Assembly (NCBI GenBank): GCA_965279205.1
Contig: OZ257144.1
Coordinates: 3,348,001-3,412,000, forward strand
Length of the DNA stretch: 64,000 nt
Reading direction: 5' to 3'
Source: UBA7672 sp965279205
Lineage (GTDB): Bacteria; Pseudomonadota; Alphaproteobacteria; Caulobacterales; Hyphomonadaceae
In this document: positions 48,167 to 56,531 of the stretch, piece by piece
Layout: every line of letters begins with the position of its first letter
How positions within the stretch are numbered: position 1 is the first letter of the stretch
Translations under genes and position numbers: made by a program
Notes under the pieces: generated by a model
The model's database searches: none
What the model saw: only the letters and a program-made list of their open reading frames with translations
What the model was told of the DNA's origin: nothing

Positions 48167-48742
48167 CTACTTCTTCGCGGCTTTCTTCTCGAGCTCTTCC
48201 AGGCGCGCGCGTAGCGCCTTCAGCTCGGCGGCATCGTTGGCCGGCGGCTCGGCCGCTTCCGGCTTGCGCGGCGCTGCGCCACCCATGCCTGGAATGGCGC
48301 CGCCCCAGAAGCCCGCAAGGCGCTTCTGGTATTCGCGCTGCATCTCCTGCATCGCGTTCGGGTCGAACACATTCCATGGCTGGACCATGGTCGACGACAT
48401 CTGGCTCGCCAGTTGTTCCTGCTGCGATCGGATGAAGAGAACCGACTGCTCGAACAGGCCGGTCATCATCTCGCTGGCCTTGGACTGGTGCAGGCGGATC
48501 ATGTCCATCATCAGGTCGGCCGACAGCATCGTGCCCGCCGACTGGTTTTCCTGTTCCATGATGATCTGCAGCAGGACAGCGCGGGTCACATCCTCACCTG
48601 TCTCGGTATCCTCGACGCGGATATTGGCGCCCTTGCGCACCATTTCCGCAACCTCAGGCAGCCGCACATAGCTGGAGGCGTTCTTGTTGTAGAGCTTGCG
48701 GCTCGGATAGCGGCGCAGCTCGATGGTTTCTGTTTCGCTCAT
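48167..48742 (-). CDS. phaR: PHA synthesis repressor PhaR
   Basis: A 191-residue DNA-binding regulator. Residues about 8-65 hold the PHB/PHA accumulation N-terminal domain (LRRYPSRKLYNKNASSYVRL, EVAEMVRKGANI), followed by the PHB_acc central part (SADLMMDMIRLHQ). The C-terminal region is Ala/Pro-rich and helical. PhaR binds both PHA granules and phasin promoters, so phasin genes are on only when polymer is present. It sits on the opposite strand, ending 1.1 kb before phaC. Confidence 0.95.
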   Translation of the reverse strand: MSETETIELRRYPSRKLYNKNASSYVRLPEVAEMVRKGANIRVEDTETGEDVTRAVLLQIIMEQENQSAGTMLSADLMMDMIRLHQSKASEMMTGLFEQSVLFIRSQQEQLASQMSSTMVQPWNVFDPNAMQEMQREYQKRLAGFWGGAIPGMGGAAPRKPEAAEPPANDAAELKALRARLEELEKKAAKK

Positions 48743-48755
48743 GGTTCGTCAGTCT

Positions 48756-49667
48756 CTAACGCGAGAGCCACTCGCGCACGGCGCCATAGAATTGATCCGG
48801 CTGATCCAGCATTACGTAGTGACGCGCATGGTCGATGCGAAGCCTCCGGCCCTGCGCGAGCCCCGAATAGGACGAGGCATAGATCTGATCCAGCCCCGAC
48901 CGCGTCGAATGCCCGGCCTTATCCCAAGCATAGATGACATCGACCGGCGCCTGGATGCGCGGAATATCTCCGCGCAGGTCGGTCACCATCACCTCGGCCA
49001 TCACATCCGCGGTCGTCTGGCGATCGGACGCCATGGTCCAGCCGACGACTCGCTCAAGCTGGTCATGGCCGACCACAAGCTTTTCGCTCGCCCGCCACAT
49101 CTCGTCTTCCAGCTGCTTCCTCGACTTGTCGACATAGGACCGGCGCGAATGCTCGGCGATCGCCGCCATGTTACCGGCCGAGGCAAAGGGATTTATCAGC
49201 ACCGAAAAGAAGGCCGGCACATCGACAACCGTCAGCCGGTTGACAACATCCGGATGGTCGCGCGCCAGGATCAGCGACACGAGTCCGCCCATCGAATGGC
49301 CTACCACGGCGACCGGCCCGGTTTTCAGCGTGCGGATATAGCCGGCCAGCGCATCGGCGGTCGGCTTCAGGAAATTCATCGGGGTGCGGAAGCCGCTCGC
49401 CGGCAGGCCGGCAAATCCTCTCATGTGAATGAAATGCGACCTGACATTGGTCCCAAGCCGTTCTGGCGCCTCTTCCCAGCACTCGGGCGAGGCCGCGAGA
49501 CCATGGACGAACACAACATCCTGCCCCTTGCCCTCGGTAGCGACAGTAAAAAGCTCGCCGTCCCAAACCCGGGACTCGCGCTTCAGCCAGCGTGCGATGG
49601 AGCCAAGCTGCATAAGGGGGCGACGTCTCCAGGGAGTTCGGCGGCGTTCAGTTAGCAGGCGCAGCAT
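48756..49667 (-). CDS. Alpha/beta hydrolase
   Basis: A 303-residue alpha/beta hydrolase. The elbow GHSMGG carries the nucleophile Ser, VYAWDKAGH the probable acid, and DHARHYVM the His. The N-terminus has the HGLAASPECW oxyanion region. It lies between phaR and phaC, so it may be a PHA-related thioesterase or depolymerase-like enzyme, but any small ester is possible. Start is ATG 49667 or 49613. It starts 13 bp before phaR on the same strand. Confidence 0.85.
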   Translation of the reverse strand: MLRLLTERRRTPWRRRPLMQLGSIARWLKRESRVWDGELFTVATEGKGQDVVFVHGLAASPECWEEAPERLGTNVRSHFIHMRGFAGLPASGFRTPMNFLKPTADALAGYIRTLKTGPVAVVGHSMGGLVSLILARDHPDVVNRLTVVDVPAFFSVLINPFASAGNMAAIAEHSRRSYVDKSRKQLEDEMWRASEKLVVGHDQLERVVGWTMASDRQTTADVMAEVMVTDLRGDIPRIQAPVDVIYAWDKAGHSTRSGLDQIYASSYSGLAQGRRLRIDHARHYVMLDQPDQFYGAVREWLSR

Positions 49668-49868
49668 GGCCGGCAGCCCCGTCTACCCGGTTCCCGCAGA
49701 TTCCAGAAGCCCGCAATTGACGCAGGGCGGCAAAAACAATTCCAGCGCCTTCCCTCACGGTTTGGCTGCTCGTCGGTCAACTGGGGCTTCTCAACTTCGT
49801 TCAACTAAATTGACCGCACCCCGGGGGGTGTTACCTTTTGACTCACACAGGGTTTTTCGGGCGCATCG

Positions 49869-51641
49869 ATGAATGACGGTCTCAGCTCCGCAGGCGCGTT
49901 CGAGCTAGGGCAGAATTTCCAGCGCATAAACTTCCTGCTTCAGCGCCTCTTTCTTGCCCTCTCCAAGCGCGAAGTCCGCAATCCCGGCGTCGAAGGTCCG
50001 GGGCAGCCCTTCCTCATGCGCGCCATGATGGGCCAGGCACAGGGCTGGATGACCAACCCAATGAAGGCGTTCAACACGCACCTTCAGTTCTGGCAGAACA
50101 CCACCGCGCTCTACGCAGAACTTACGCAAGCCATGCTCTCAGGCGCGGCGCGCATGCCGAAGACAGAGGGCGAAGACGCACGCTTCTCGGACGAGGAGTG
50201 GAGCAAGCATCCGTTCTTCTACTACCTGAAGCGCCAGTACCAGATCATGTCCGCCTATCTCGAAAGCCTCGCCGAGACGGCCGACATGGGCGACGAGAAG
50301 CACTCCGAACAGATGCACTTCTTTACACACCAGCTGGTCGACTTGTTCTCGCCCTCCAACTTCCTTGCCTCCAACCCGGTCGCGATCAAGAAAGCGGTCG
50401 AAACCAACGGCCGCTCGCTGGTCGAGGGCCTCGAGAACCTGGTGAAGGATCTTGAGCGCAATGGCGGCGACCTGCTGGTCACGCTGTCCGATCCCGACGC
50501 CTTCAAGGTCGGCGAAACGCTGGCGACGACCAAGGGCCATGTCGTCCACGAGACCGAACTGTTCCAGCTGATCCGCTACGAGCCGGTGACCGAAAAGGCC
50601 TATGCAAGGCCGCTTTTGCTGGTCCCGCCATGGATCAACAAGTTCTACATTCTCGACCTGCAGCCCAAATCCTCGCTGGTGAAATGGCTCACCGAGCAGG
50701 GCTTTGCGGTCTACATCATCAGCTGGAAGAACGCGAAAGAGAACCTGCGCGACTACGGCATGGACAGCTATGTGCAGCAGGGCATCGTGCCTGCGATGCA
50801 GAAGGTCGACGAACTGCACGGCAAGGACGGCGTCAACGTCGTCGGCTACTGCATCGGCGGCACGACGTTGTCGCTGACGCTCGCCTGGCTCAACAAGACC
50901 AAGCAGGAAAACCCTGCCAAGTCGGCGACCTTCTTCACCGCCCTCACCGACTTCGAGGATCCCGGGCCGCTCAAGTCCTTCATCGACGAAGGCTTCATCT
51001 CCGGCATCGTGATCGAGGCCCAACGCAAGGGCTATCTCGACCAGCGGATCATGGCGCGCACGTTCAGCTATCTGCGCCCGAATGATCTGGTCTACGGGCC
51101 TGCCGTGAAAGCCTACTTGCTTGGCGAACCACGGCCGAAATTCGACCTGCTGTTCTGGAACGAGGATTCTACCCGCCTGCCCGAGCGCATGGCGCGCGAA
51201 TACCTGACGCACCTCTATCGCGATAACCAGTTCGCCAAGACCGAGTTCGAGATCGACGGCGTGAAGGTCGGCCTGGACGACATCAAGATCCCGCACTACG
51301 CGGTCGCCTGCGAGAAGGACCACATCGCGCCATGGCGCGCATCGTTCAAAGGCCTGTCGCGTCTCAAGGGCGGCGGGCGCTTCGTGCTGGCGCAATCCGG
51401 CCACATCGCCGGCATCGTCAACCATCCCGACAAGAAGAAGTACGGTTACTGGGTCAGCGACGAGGACCCGATCGATCTCGACGCCTGGCGGGCGAAGACC
51501 GAGGCCCATGACGGCTCCTGGTGGCCTGACTGGGCGGCCTGGTTGGCCAAGCGTTCGGGCAAGAAGATCGACGCCGCCGACAGCTTCCCCAAATCCACTC
51601 CACGTCTGGAGCCGGCCCCCGGCCGCTATGTCCGCGAATAA
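49869..51641 (+). CDS. phaC: Class I poly(3-hydroxyalkanoate) synthase
   Basis: A 590-residue PHA polymerase. The N-terminal helical domain precedes an alpha/beta core with the lipase-like box GYCIGG; Cys-328 is the nucleophile that carries the growing chain. The catalytic Asp and His lie near KDHIAPW and SGHIAGIVN. It polymerises 3-hydroxyacyl-CoA on the granule surface. Downstream is a phasin gene and upstream, on the other strand, phaR. The ribosome site is weak (GGGCG). Confidence 0.96.
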   Translation: MNDGLSSAGAFELGQNFQRINFLLQRLFLALSKREVRNPGVEGPGQPFLMRAMMGQAQGWMTNPMKAFNTHLQFWQNTTALYAELTQAMLSGAARMPKTEGEDARFSDEEWSKHPFFYYLKRQYQIMSAYLESLAETADMGDEKHSEQMHFFTHQLVDLFSPSNFLASNPVAIKKAVETNGRSLVEGLENLVKDLERNGGDLLVTLSDPDAFKVGETLATTKGHVVHETELFQLIRYEPVTEKAYARPLLLVPPWINKFYILDLQPKSSLVKWLTEQGFAVYIISWKNAKENLRDYGMDSYVQQGIVPAMQKVDELHGKDGVNVVGYCIGGTTLSLTLAWLNKTKQENPAKSATFFTALTDFEDPGPLKSFIDEGFISGIVIEAQRKGYLDQRIMARTFSYLRPNDLVYGPAVKAYLLGEPRPKFDLLFWNEDSTRLPERMAREYLTHLYRDNQFAKTEFEIDGVKVGLDDIKIPHYAVACEKDHIAPWRASFKGLSRLKGGGRFVLAQSGHIAGIVNHPDKKKYGYWVSDEDPIDLDAWRAKTEAHDGSWWPDWAAWLAKRSGKKIDAADSFPKSTPRLEPAPGRYVRE

Positions 51642-51713
51642 CCATGAGGGGCTAAAGCCCTGATTTCTGGCCTCAAACCCCGTAAATCCTTACCAGCCGC
51701 CTAACATTCCGTT

Positions 51714-51743
51714 CGCAGGTGCGACATTTATTTCGCACCTGCG
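51714..51743. promoter_or_regulatory. Inverted repeat between phaC and phasin gene
   Basis: Perfect 11-bp arms CGCAGGTGCGA and TCGCACCTGCG around CATTTATT. A T-rich run (ATTTTTCTT) follows, so it may end the phaC transcript. It also sits where a PhaR operator on the phasin promoter would be expected. The two roles are not separated by sequence. Confidence 0.65.
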
Positions 51744-51809
51744 GCATAATTTTTCTTGTCTTTGCCGCGGCGCGGCATTAGATGGCTTCAACGAAATCAG
51801 GAGCCCCAA

Positions 51810-52256
51810 ATGAACCCGATGACCGACATGTTCGACCTCTCCAAATTCGACTTCACCAAGAACTTCGAGCAGTTCTCGAAATTCGCCCCCGACTTCGCCA
51901 ACGCCGCCCCGCTGAAGGCGTTCAACGACATCGCCGCGAAATACCGCGAAGTCGCTGTCGAAGCCCTCAACAAGAACGTTGCGCTGACCACCGCCTGGAT
52001 GCAGTCCGCCGCGAAAGACGCGACGACGCTGATGACGGCCGAAGCCCAGCCGACCGCCTACGCGAAAAAAGCCGGCGAAGTTGCCCAGGCTGCGATGCAG
52101 GACATCCCTGCCCGCCTCTTCGCCTACGCTGAAGTCGCCAAGAAAGCCCAGACCGAGCTGTTCGACACCGTCGTCTCGCTGACGCCGAAAGCTGTCGAAG
52201 AAGCCGCTGAACGCACCAAGACGGTCGCCAAGACCGCCGCCAAGAAAGCCGCCTAA
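51810..52256 (+). CDS. Phasin
   Basis: A 148-residue amphipathic helical protein (NPMTDMFDLSKFDFTKNFEQ at the N-terminus; Ala/Lys-rich tail). The pattern matches phasin_2 family granule-coating proteins that stop PHA granules from fusing. It lies 168 bp after phaC behind an inverted repeat that could be its PhaR operator. AGGAG precedes the ATG at 51810. Confidence 0.92.
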   Translation: MNPMTDMFDLSKFDFTKNFEQFSKFAPDFANAAPLKAFNDIAAKYREVAVEALNKNVALTTAWMQSAAKDATTLMTAEAQPTAYAKKAGEVAQAAMQDIPARLFAYAEVAKKAQTELFDTVVSLTPKAVEEAAERTKTVAKTAAKKAA

Positions 52257-52674
52257 GGCTCTCTTCGCGAGACGCCGGATCCGGACTTCCTCCCCCGGAT
52301 CTGGCGCTCTGACTTCTGACCCAAAGAAGGGCGCGTCGAGTTCGCCATCCACGACCTCCGCGCCCGCGTCTTTTCGACTCAGTCGAGTTCTGTTTTCCCG
52401 GTTTTCTGCAGTTCCTGACCTCTCGCTTGCCGCAAGCAGTGCTGATGAGGCTCGCCAGACAGACCGGTGTGTGCGTTAGTTGAGTTTGTAGAGTTCGAGT
52501 TAGTAGAGTGGCGTAGAGTACGGAAAGGCGCGCTTCTTACGAAGCGCGTCTTTTTCGTTTCGGCCACGCACCAAAAGCATCGCGCGGAAAAGTGGATACC
52601 GGTTTTCCGCAACAGCGATGCGCAAAACATAGAGTCTAGAGCGAGCGCGCGATTCTCGAATCGCGCGCGAAGCT
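52257..52674. other. 418-bp intergenic region
   Basis: Holds a GC-rich stem GCC-GATCCGG/CCGGATC-GGC just after the phasin gene, a short tandem array of GTAGAGT-like units at about 52485-52520, an intrinsic terminator (52529-52556) and a folded repeat (52578-52678). No convincing gene. The GTAGAGT array and terminator together could mark a short RNA. Confidence 0.55.
52529..52556 (+). terminator. Intrinsic terminator downstream of the phasin gene
   Basis: The stem CGCGCTTC-TTAC-GAAGCGCG (52529-52548), extended by G-C and G-T pairs, is followed by TCTTTTTCG. It would end plus-strand transcripts from the phasin gene or a short RNA from the 52.48-kb array. Confidence 0.85.
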
Positions 52675-52678
52675 CTAG
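52578..52678. repeat. RIME-like folded intergenic element
   Basis: Two nested structures. The first: outer GCATCGC/GCGATGC (52578-52584 with 52615-52621) around GCGGAAAA/TTTTCCGC (52584-52591 with 52603-52610). The second: outer CTAGAGC/GCTCTAG (52636-52642, 52672-52678) around GCGCGCGATTC-TC-GAATCGCGCGC (52645-52668), with GA/GAA bulges. It resembles the mosaic elements frequent in rhizobial genomes. The second structure covers the stop codon of the TonB receptor gene. Confidence 0.75.
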
Positions 52679-54726
52679 AATTCAGCGCGCAGCGCCACCC
52701 TGAAATTCCGGCCGGCCAGCGGTGCGATCTCTTCTAGCGGCGAGGCGTGCACGCGCACTTCCTCGTCGGTCAGGTTCCGCCCTTCAAGCAGCAGATGAAC
52801 TCTGTCCGTCAGGTCGATGCCGAGCCGTGCATCGATGGTGAGATAGCTGTCGGTCGGCGTCTCGAACGCTGCAGTGTCGTCTTGCTTCGCGCCATACTGC
52901 GCCTCGATCCGGCCGCTGTAGATGTCGACCTTGCCCTCAAGGCCCGCATTTACCGTCAGCGGTGGAATCAGCGGCAGGTTGCCGCCGCTATCTAGCTTCG
53001 CGCGCACGAAATCGGCCGAACCATCCGCCGTCCAGTCGACGCCGAAAGCCGTGCCCAGCTGCGCATCCGCCGCCAGCTCGAAACCGCTGAACGTTGCGCC
53101 TGCCTGCACATACCGGAAGATCGGCAGATCGCCCTCGGGATCGGTGAACACCGCTCCGGTATCTTCAAGATAGACAAAGCTGTCGAAGTCGAACCGGTAG
53201 AAGCTGCCGGAGATGTTGAAGGCGTCGTCCTCCCACCGCGCGCTCACCTCGGTGTTGACGCCCTCCTCCACATCCAGCGTGTCGTCGCCTACCTCGAACT
53301 GTGCCGTCGCCGGGTGCGGTCCGTTGGCGAACAGTTCGATATCCGTTGGCGCCCGCGCCGTCCGCGCGATCGATGCGCCGAGGAAAATGTGATCGCCGAC
53401 ATGCATGTGGGCGCCGAACGATGCATTCCACGCTTCGAAACTGCGCTGACCGAAGTCGATATTGTCGATGTCGATGTCATCGAATCGCAGCCCGCCTTCC
53501 ATGCCCCACTCGCCTGCGTCATAGGTCTCGAACACGAACACGCCGGTCTGCCTCGTCTTGGTCGGCCCGATCAGCGCCTCGTCGCCGATGGCGGCAAAGT
53601 CGCGATCCGACGCCTGGAGGCCGACACTGCCTTCGAGCAGGCCGATCGGCGCGTGCTGCGCCTCGATACGCGCCTCCCAGCCTTCATTGGTGAAACGCGT
53701 CCCTGGCTCGCCCGGTCCTTCGAACTCGGTGTGCTCATAGTCGACCACCGATCCCGACGCCTTCGCCGACTGGATCGGGCCATTCAGGTCGATGCCGCCG
53801 CGCACGTCGTACCGCGTCTGCTCCATGTCGATGAACGCTTCCTCCTCGGCGACGATACCGTAGCGGTTCTCCGACCGCCGCACCGCGCCGCCCAGGAAGG
53901 CGCCATCGCCAACCCAGCTGAGCCCGCCGCTCAGTGACTTGTTCTCGACAAACGAGTTCGGCAGCGTGCCGTTCGCGAAATCGGCCGGATCAGCGCCGCC
54001 CGCGACCGCTTCATCGCGCGCCGCCTTCGACAGCGCAAAGCCGGGAATATCGACATCGCTGGCGTCGAGCCAGCCGGCATTCAGCACGCCAACCACCTCG
54101 CCCATCTTGCCGACGACTCGGCCGGCCACCTGCTTTCCCTCATCCGCGCTGGTCAGCCCGCCATAGAGCGTGGCCAAAAAGTCCTTCTTCGGCAGTGTCT
54201 CGACGATCAGCCCGTCGATCACGTTGACCACGCCGCCTGTCGCTCCGCCGCCATAGGCCAGCGACGCCGGCCCGCGCAGGATCTCGATGCGCTCGGCCCC
54301 AAGCGGATCGCTGGTCACGGCATGGTCGGGGCTCGCCGCGGACGCATCGATCACCCCGATACCGTTGGCCAGGACTTGCACGCGCTCGGCGCCCAGTCCG
54401 CGAATGATCGGACGGCTCGCCCCCGGGCCGAACGATGTCGAGGAAACGCCGGGCAGGCCCGAAAGCGTATCACCCAGCCCACCCGAAAGCCGGTCGGTCA
54501 CCTCACTGGTGTCGAGCACCGTGGTCGAGGCGATCATCTCGCCACCCGTCCGCGCCGGACCGATGCCGGTCACCACCACCACGTCGCGCTCGGCATCCTC
54601 CGGCGGATCGGTTGGGCCCTGTGCATCCGTCTGGGGACCCGAGCTTGCCGCTTCCTGCGCCACGGCCGCCGGAACCAGCAGCGCCAGGGCCGCCACGCCA
54701 ATCGCCAGTCTCGCCGCCAGACGCAT
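52675..54726 (-). CDS. TonB-dependent receptor (zinc/metal-type?)
   Basis: A 683-residue outer-membrane receptor. The ATG at 54726 (GGAGA upstream) opens a signal peptide (MRLAARLAIGVAALALL..AVAQ). A TonB-box-like segment DVVVVTGIGPA precedes the plug domain (LGDTLSGLPGVSSTSFGPGASR, IRGLGAERVQVLANGIG), then a 22-strand barrel. The C-terminus ends in F as usual. The QTRYDVRGGIDLNG segment is reminiscent of ZnuD-type receptors. An inverted repeat 17 bp upstream of the ATG suggests metal-dependent repression. Confidence 0.92.
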   Translation of the reverse strand: MRLAARLAIGVAALALLVPAAVAQEAASSGPQTDAQGPTDPPEDAERDVVVVTGIGPARTGGEMIASTTVLDTSEVTDRLSGGLGDTLSGLPGVSSTSFGPGASRPIIRGLGAERVQVLANGIGVIDASAASPDHAVTSDPLGAERIEILRGPASLAYGGGATGGVVNVIDGLIVETLPKKDFLATLYGGLTSADEGKQVAGRVVGKMGEVVGVLNAGWLDASDVDIPGFALSKAARDEAVAGGADPADFANGTLPNSFVENKSLSGGLSWVGDGAFLGGAVRRSENRYGIVAEEEAFIDMEQTRYDVRGGIDLNGPIQSAKASGSVVDYEHTEFEGPGEPGTRFTNEGWEARIEAQHAPIGLLEGSVGLQASDRDFAAIGDEALIGPTKTRQTGVFVFETYDAGEWGMEGGLRFDDIDIDNIDFGQRSFEAWNASFGAHMHVGDHIFLGASIARTARAPTDIELFANGPHPATAQFEVGDDTLDVEEGVNTEVSARWEDDAFNISGSFYRFDFDSFVYLEDTGAVFTDPEGDLPIFRYVQAGATFSGFELAADAQLGTAFGVDWTADGSADFVRAKLDSGGNLPLIPPLTVNAGLEGKVDIYSGRIEAQYGAKQDDTAAFETPTDSYLTIDARLGIDLTDRVHLLLEGRNLTDEEVRVHASPLEEIAPLAGRNFRVALRAEF

Positions 54727-54742
54727 CCGGGTCTCCACGCTT

Positions 54743-54773
54743 GTTACAGTATAACGATATGATATACTATAAC
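54743..54773. promoter_or_regulatory. Inverted-repeat operator upstream of the TonB receptor
   Basis: GTTACAGTAT (54743-54752) and ATACTATAAC (54764-54773) are inverted repeats with 9 of 10 matches around an AT-rich centre. The GTTAtAGTAT/ATACTATAAC form resembles Zur (or Fur) boxes of alphaproteobacteria. It sits between the receptor gene and divergent pgsA. The regulator is inferred, not shown. Confidence 0.6.
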
Positions 54774-54872
54774 GACTCGCAAGCAGGAGTTTTTGCGGCG
54801 TTTTGCGTCTCCTTCCTTCGCCCCGCCGAGCTTTGCCGATAGCCTGTCGCCGATGCGCGGAGATTCCAGACA

Positions 54873-55490
54873 ATGAAACATCTGCCCAACGCGCTGACGC
54901 TCCTGCGCCTGATCCTCGCGCCCGTCGTCGCGTTTGCGGTGTGGCAGGCTTATTCAGAGGCCGAACAGTCCGCTTCGCAGGACTGGGCGCTGGCTGCCGC
55001 CATCCTCTTCGTCCTCGCGGCCCTCACCGACCTGTTCGACGGCATGGCCGCGCGCGCGTTCAATGCGCACTCGAAGTTCGGCCGCATCATCGATCCAATC
55101 GCTGACAAGGCGCTGGTCGGCCTGCCCCTGATTGCACTCTCTGTCGTCGCCTGGCTCGGTCAATGGCCGCTCTGGTGGGCAATCGCGCTGTCGAGCGCCG
55201 TGATAGTCACGCGCGATCTGCTGATCACCTATATCCGTTTCACCTCGCCCGATGGCGAAGGCATCCGCGTCTCGCAGCTCGCAAAGTGGAAGACAGCAGT
55301 CGAGCTGATCGCCGTGGCCGTGCCCATCCTCCTCACCGCTGCGCCTGCGATCGTGCGCCTCGCTGGGTGGGGCGATGACTTCATCGTGTCGGATGCGATG
55401 ACGATCGGATGGATCAGCCTGCTGGTCGTCGCCGCCCTGCTCTCCGCCTACACCGGCGCCCAGTATCTGACAGCGAAGAACGCGCGCTAG
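54873..55490 (+). CDS. pgsA: CDP-diacylglycerol-glycerol-3-phosphate phosphatidyltransferase
   Basis: A 205-residue inner-membrane enzyme with about six helices. The CDP-alcohol phosphotransferase signature is complete: DLFDGMAARAFNAHSKFG RIIDPIADK (DG..AR.....G...D...D). It makes phosphatidylglycerol phosphate from CDP-diacylglycerol. The start at ATG 54873 gives the usual LPNALTLLRL N-terminus. Convergent with mmsB. Confidence 0.95.
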   Translation: MKHLPNALTLLRLILAPVVAFAVWQAYSEAEQSASQDWALAAAILFVLAALTDLFDGMAARAFNAHSKFGRIIDPIADKALVGLPLIALSVVAWLGQWPLWWAIALSSAVIVTRDLLITYIRFTSPDGEGIRVSQLAKWKTAVELIAVAVPILLTAAPAIVRLAGWGDDFIVSDAMTIGWISLLVVAALLSAYTGAQYLTAKNAR

Positions 55491-55495
55491 CCGCG

Positions 55496-56395
55496 TCAAC
55501 CCTTCAACCCGTCCAGATTTCCGCGCAGCATCTGCTGCACGCCGGAGAAATCCTTGCCACCGAAACCGAGCCGGTCGAACAGCGCGTAGATCGCCTCCGC
55601 CTGGTTGCCCAGCGGCGTGGTCGCGCCGGACTTGGCCGCCGCCTCCTGCGCCAGCTTGAGGTCCTTCAGCATCATCGCCGCCGCAAACCCGCCCTCATAA
55701 TTGCGGTCCGAAGCCGTCTGCGGCCCAACGCCTGGCCACGGCGAATAAGTCGTCAGCGACCAGCACTGGCCGGACGACTTCGAAGCAATCTCGAAGAACG
55801 CAGCCGGCGCAAGGCCAAGCTTCTCGGCGAGCGCAAAGGCTTCGCACGTGCCGATCATCGAAATGCCCAGCAGCATGTTGTTGCAGATCTTCGCCGCCTG
55901 CCCCGCGCCATGGTCGCCCGCACGGATGGTGACGCGCGACATCGGCTTCAGGGCATCCTCGACAGCGGCAAAATCCTTCTCGTCGCACCCAACCATGAAG
56001 GCCAGCGTTCCCGCATCCGCCGCCGCCGTGCCGCCCGACACCGGCGCATCGGCAAAGCGAAACCCCGCCGCCTTCGCTTGCGTGGCAACAGCACGCGCGC
56101 TTTCGACATCGATGGTGGAGCAGTCGATCAGCAGCGCCGACTTCGGCGCATGCGGAAGGATATGCTCGTCATAGACCTTCCGCACATGTGGGCCCGCCGG
56201 CAGCATGGTGATCACCACATCCGCGCCCTCGACGGCCTTCGCCACGCTCCCCGCCGGATGCGCGCCTGCCGCCGCCACCTTCTTCACCGCAGCTTCCGAC
56301 AGGTCGAACGCATGCACCTCGCGCCCACCCACCACCTGCCGCGCGGCCATCCCGCCACCCATGTTTCCAAGGCCGATGAATGCGATGCGGGTCAT
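55496..56395 (-). CDS. mmsB: 3-hydroxyisobutyrate dehydrogenase
   Basis: A 299-residue beta-hydroxyacid dehydrogenase. The Rossmann loop is FIGLGNMGGGMA, the substrate segment DAPVSGGTAAADAG, the catalytic Lys is in GAGQAAKICNN. The N-terminus matches MmsB, not tartronate-semialdehyde reductase. With mmsA 0.8 kb away it completes the valine catabolic branch (3-hydroxyisobutyrate to methylmalonate semialdehyde). I start at the ATG at 56395 (GGAGA upstream). Confidence 0.92.
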   Translation of the reverse strand: MTRIAFIGLGNMGGGMAARQVVGGREVHAFDLSEAAVKKVAAAGAHPAGSVAKAVEGADVVITMLPAGPHVRKVYDEHILPHAPKSALLIDCSTIDVESARAVATQAKAAGFRFADAPVSGGTAAADAGTLAFMVGCDEKDFAAVEDALKPMSRVTIRAGDHGAGQAAKICNNMLLGISMIGTCEAFALAEKLGLAPAAFFEIASKSSGQCWSLTTYSPWPGVGPQTASDRNYEGGFAAAMMLKDLKLAQEAAAKSGATTPLGNQAEAIYALFDRLGFGGKDFSGVQQMLRGNLDGLKG

Positions 56396-56429
56396 GTCAG
56401 ATCTCCATACAGGCGCAGGCGCCTTTCTG

Positions 56430-56476
56430 CCCCCGCGCGCAGCGCGGGGGAAGTGGATCGCGAACGAAGTTCGCGA
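56430..56476. repeat. GC-rich intergenic palindrome
   Basis: CCCCCGCGC-GCA-GCGCGGGGG (56430-56450) followed by TCGCGAAC-GAA-GTTCGCGA (56458-56476). Two consecutive perfect hairpins, typical of short alphaproteobacterial intergenic elements. Confidence 0.85.
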
Positions 56477-56531
56477 GACGAAGGGGGCGGCAGCCGATGA
56501 TCGATCCAAGCTGACGTCGCCCCGGACTGCA

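Noticed and set aside
49775..49818. CGGTCAA/TTGACCG pair upstream of phaC
   Set aside because: Arms are short and far apart; could be chance, so not listed as an operator.
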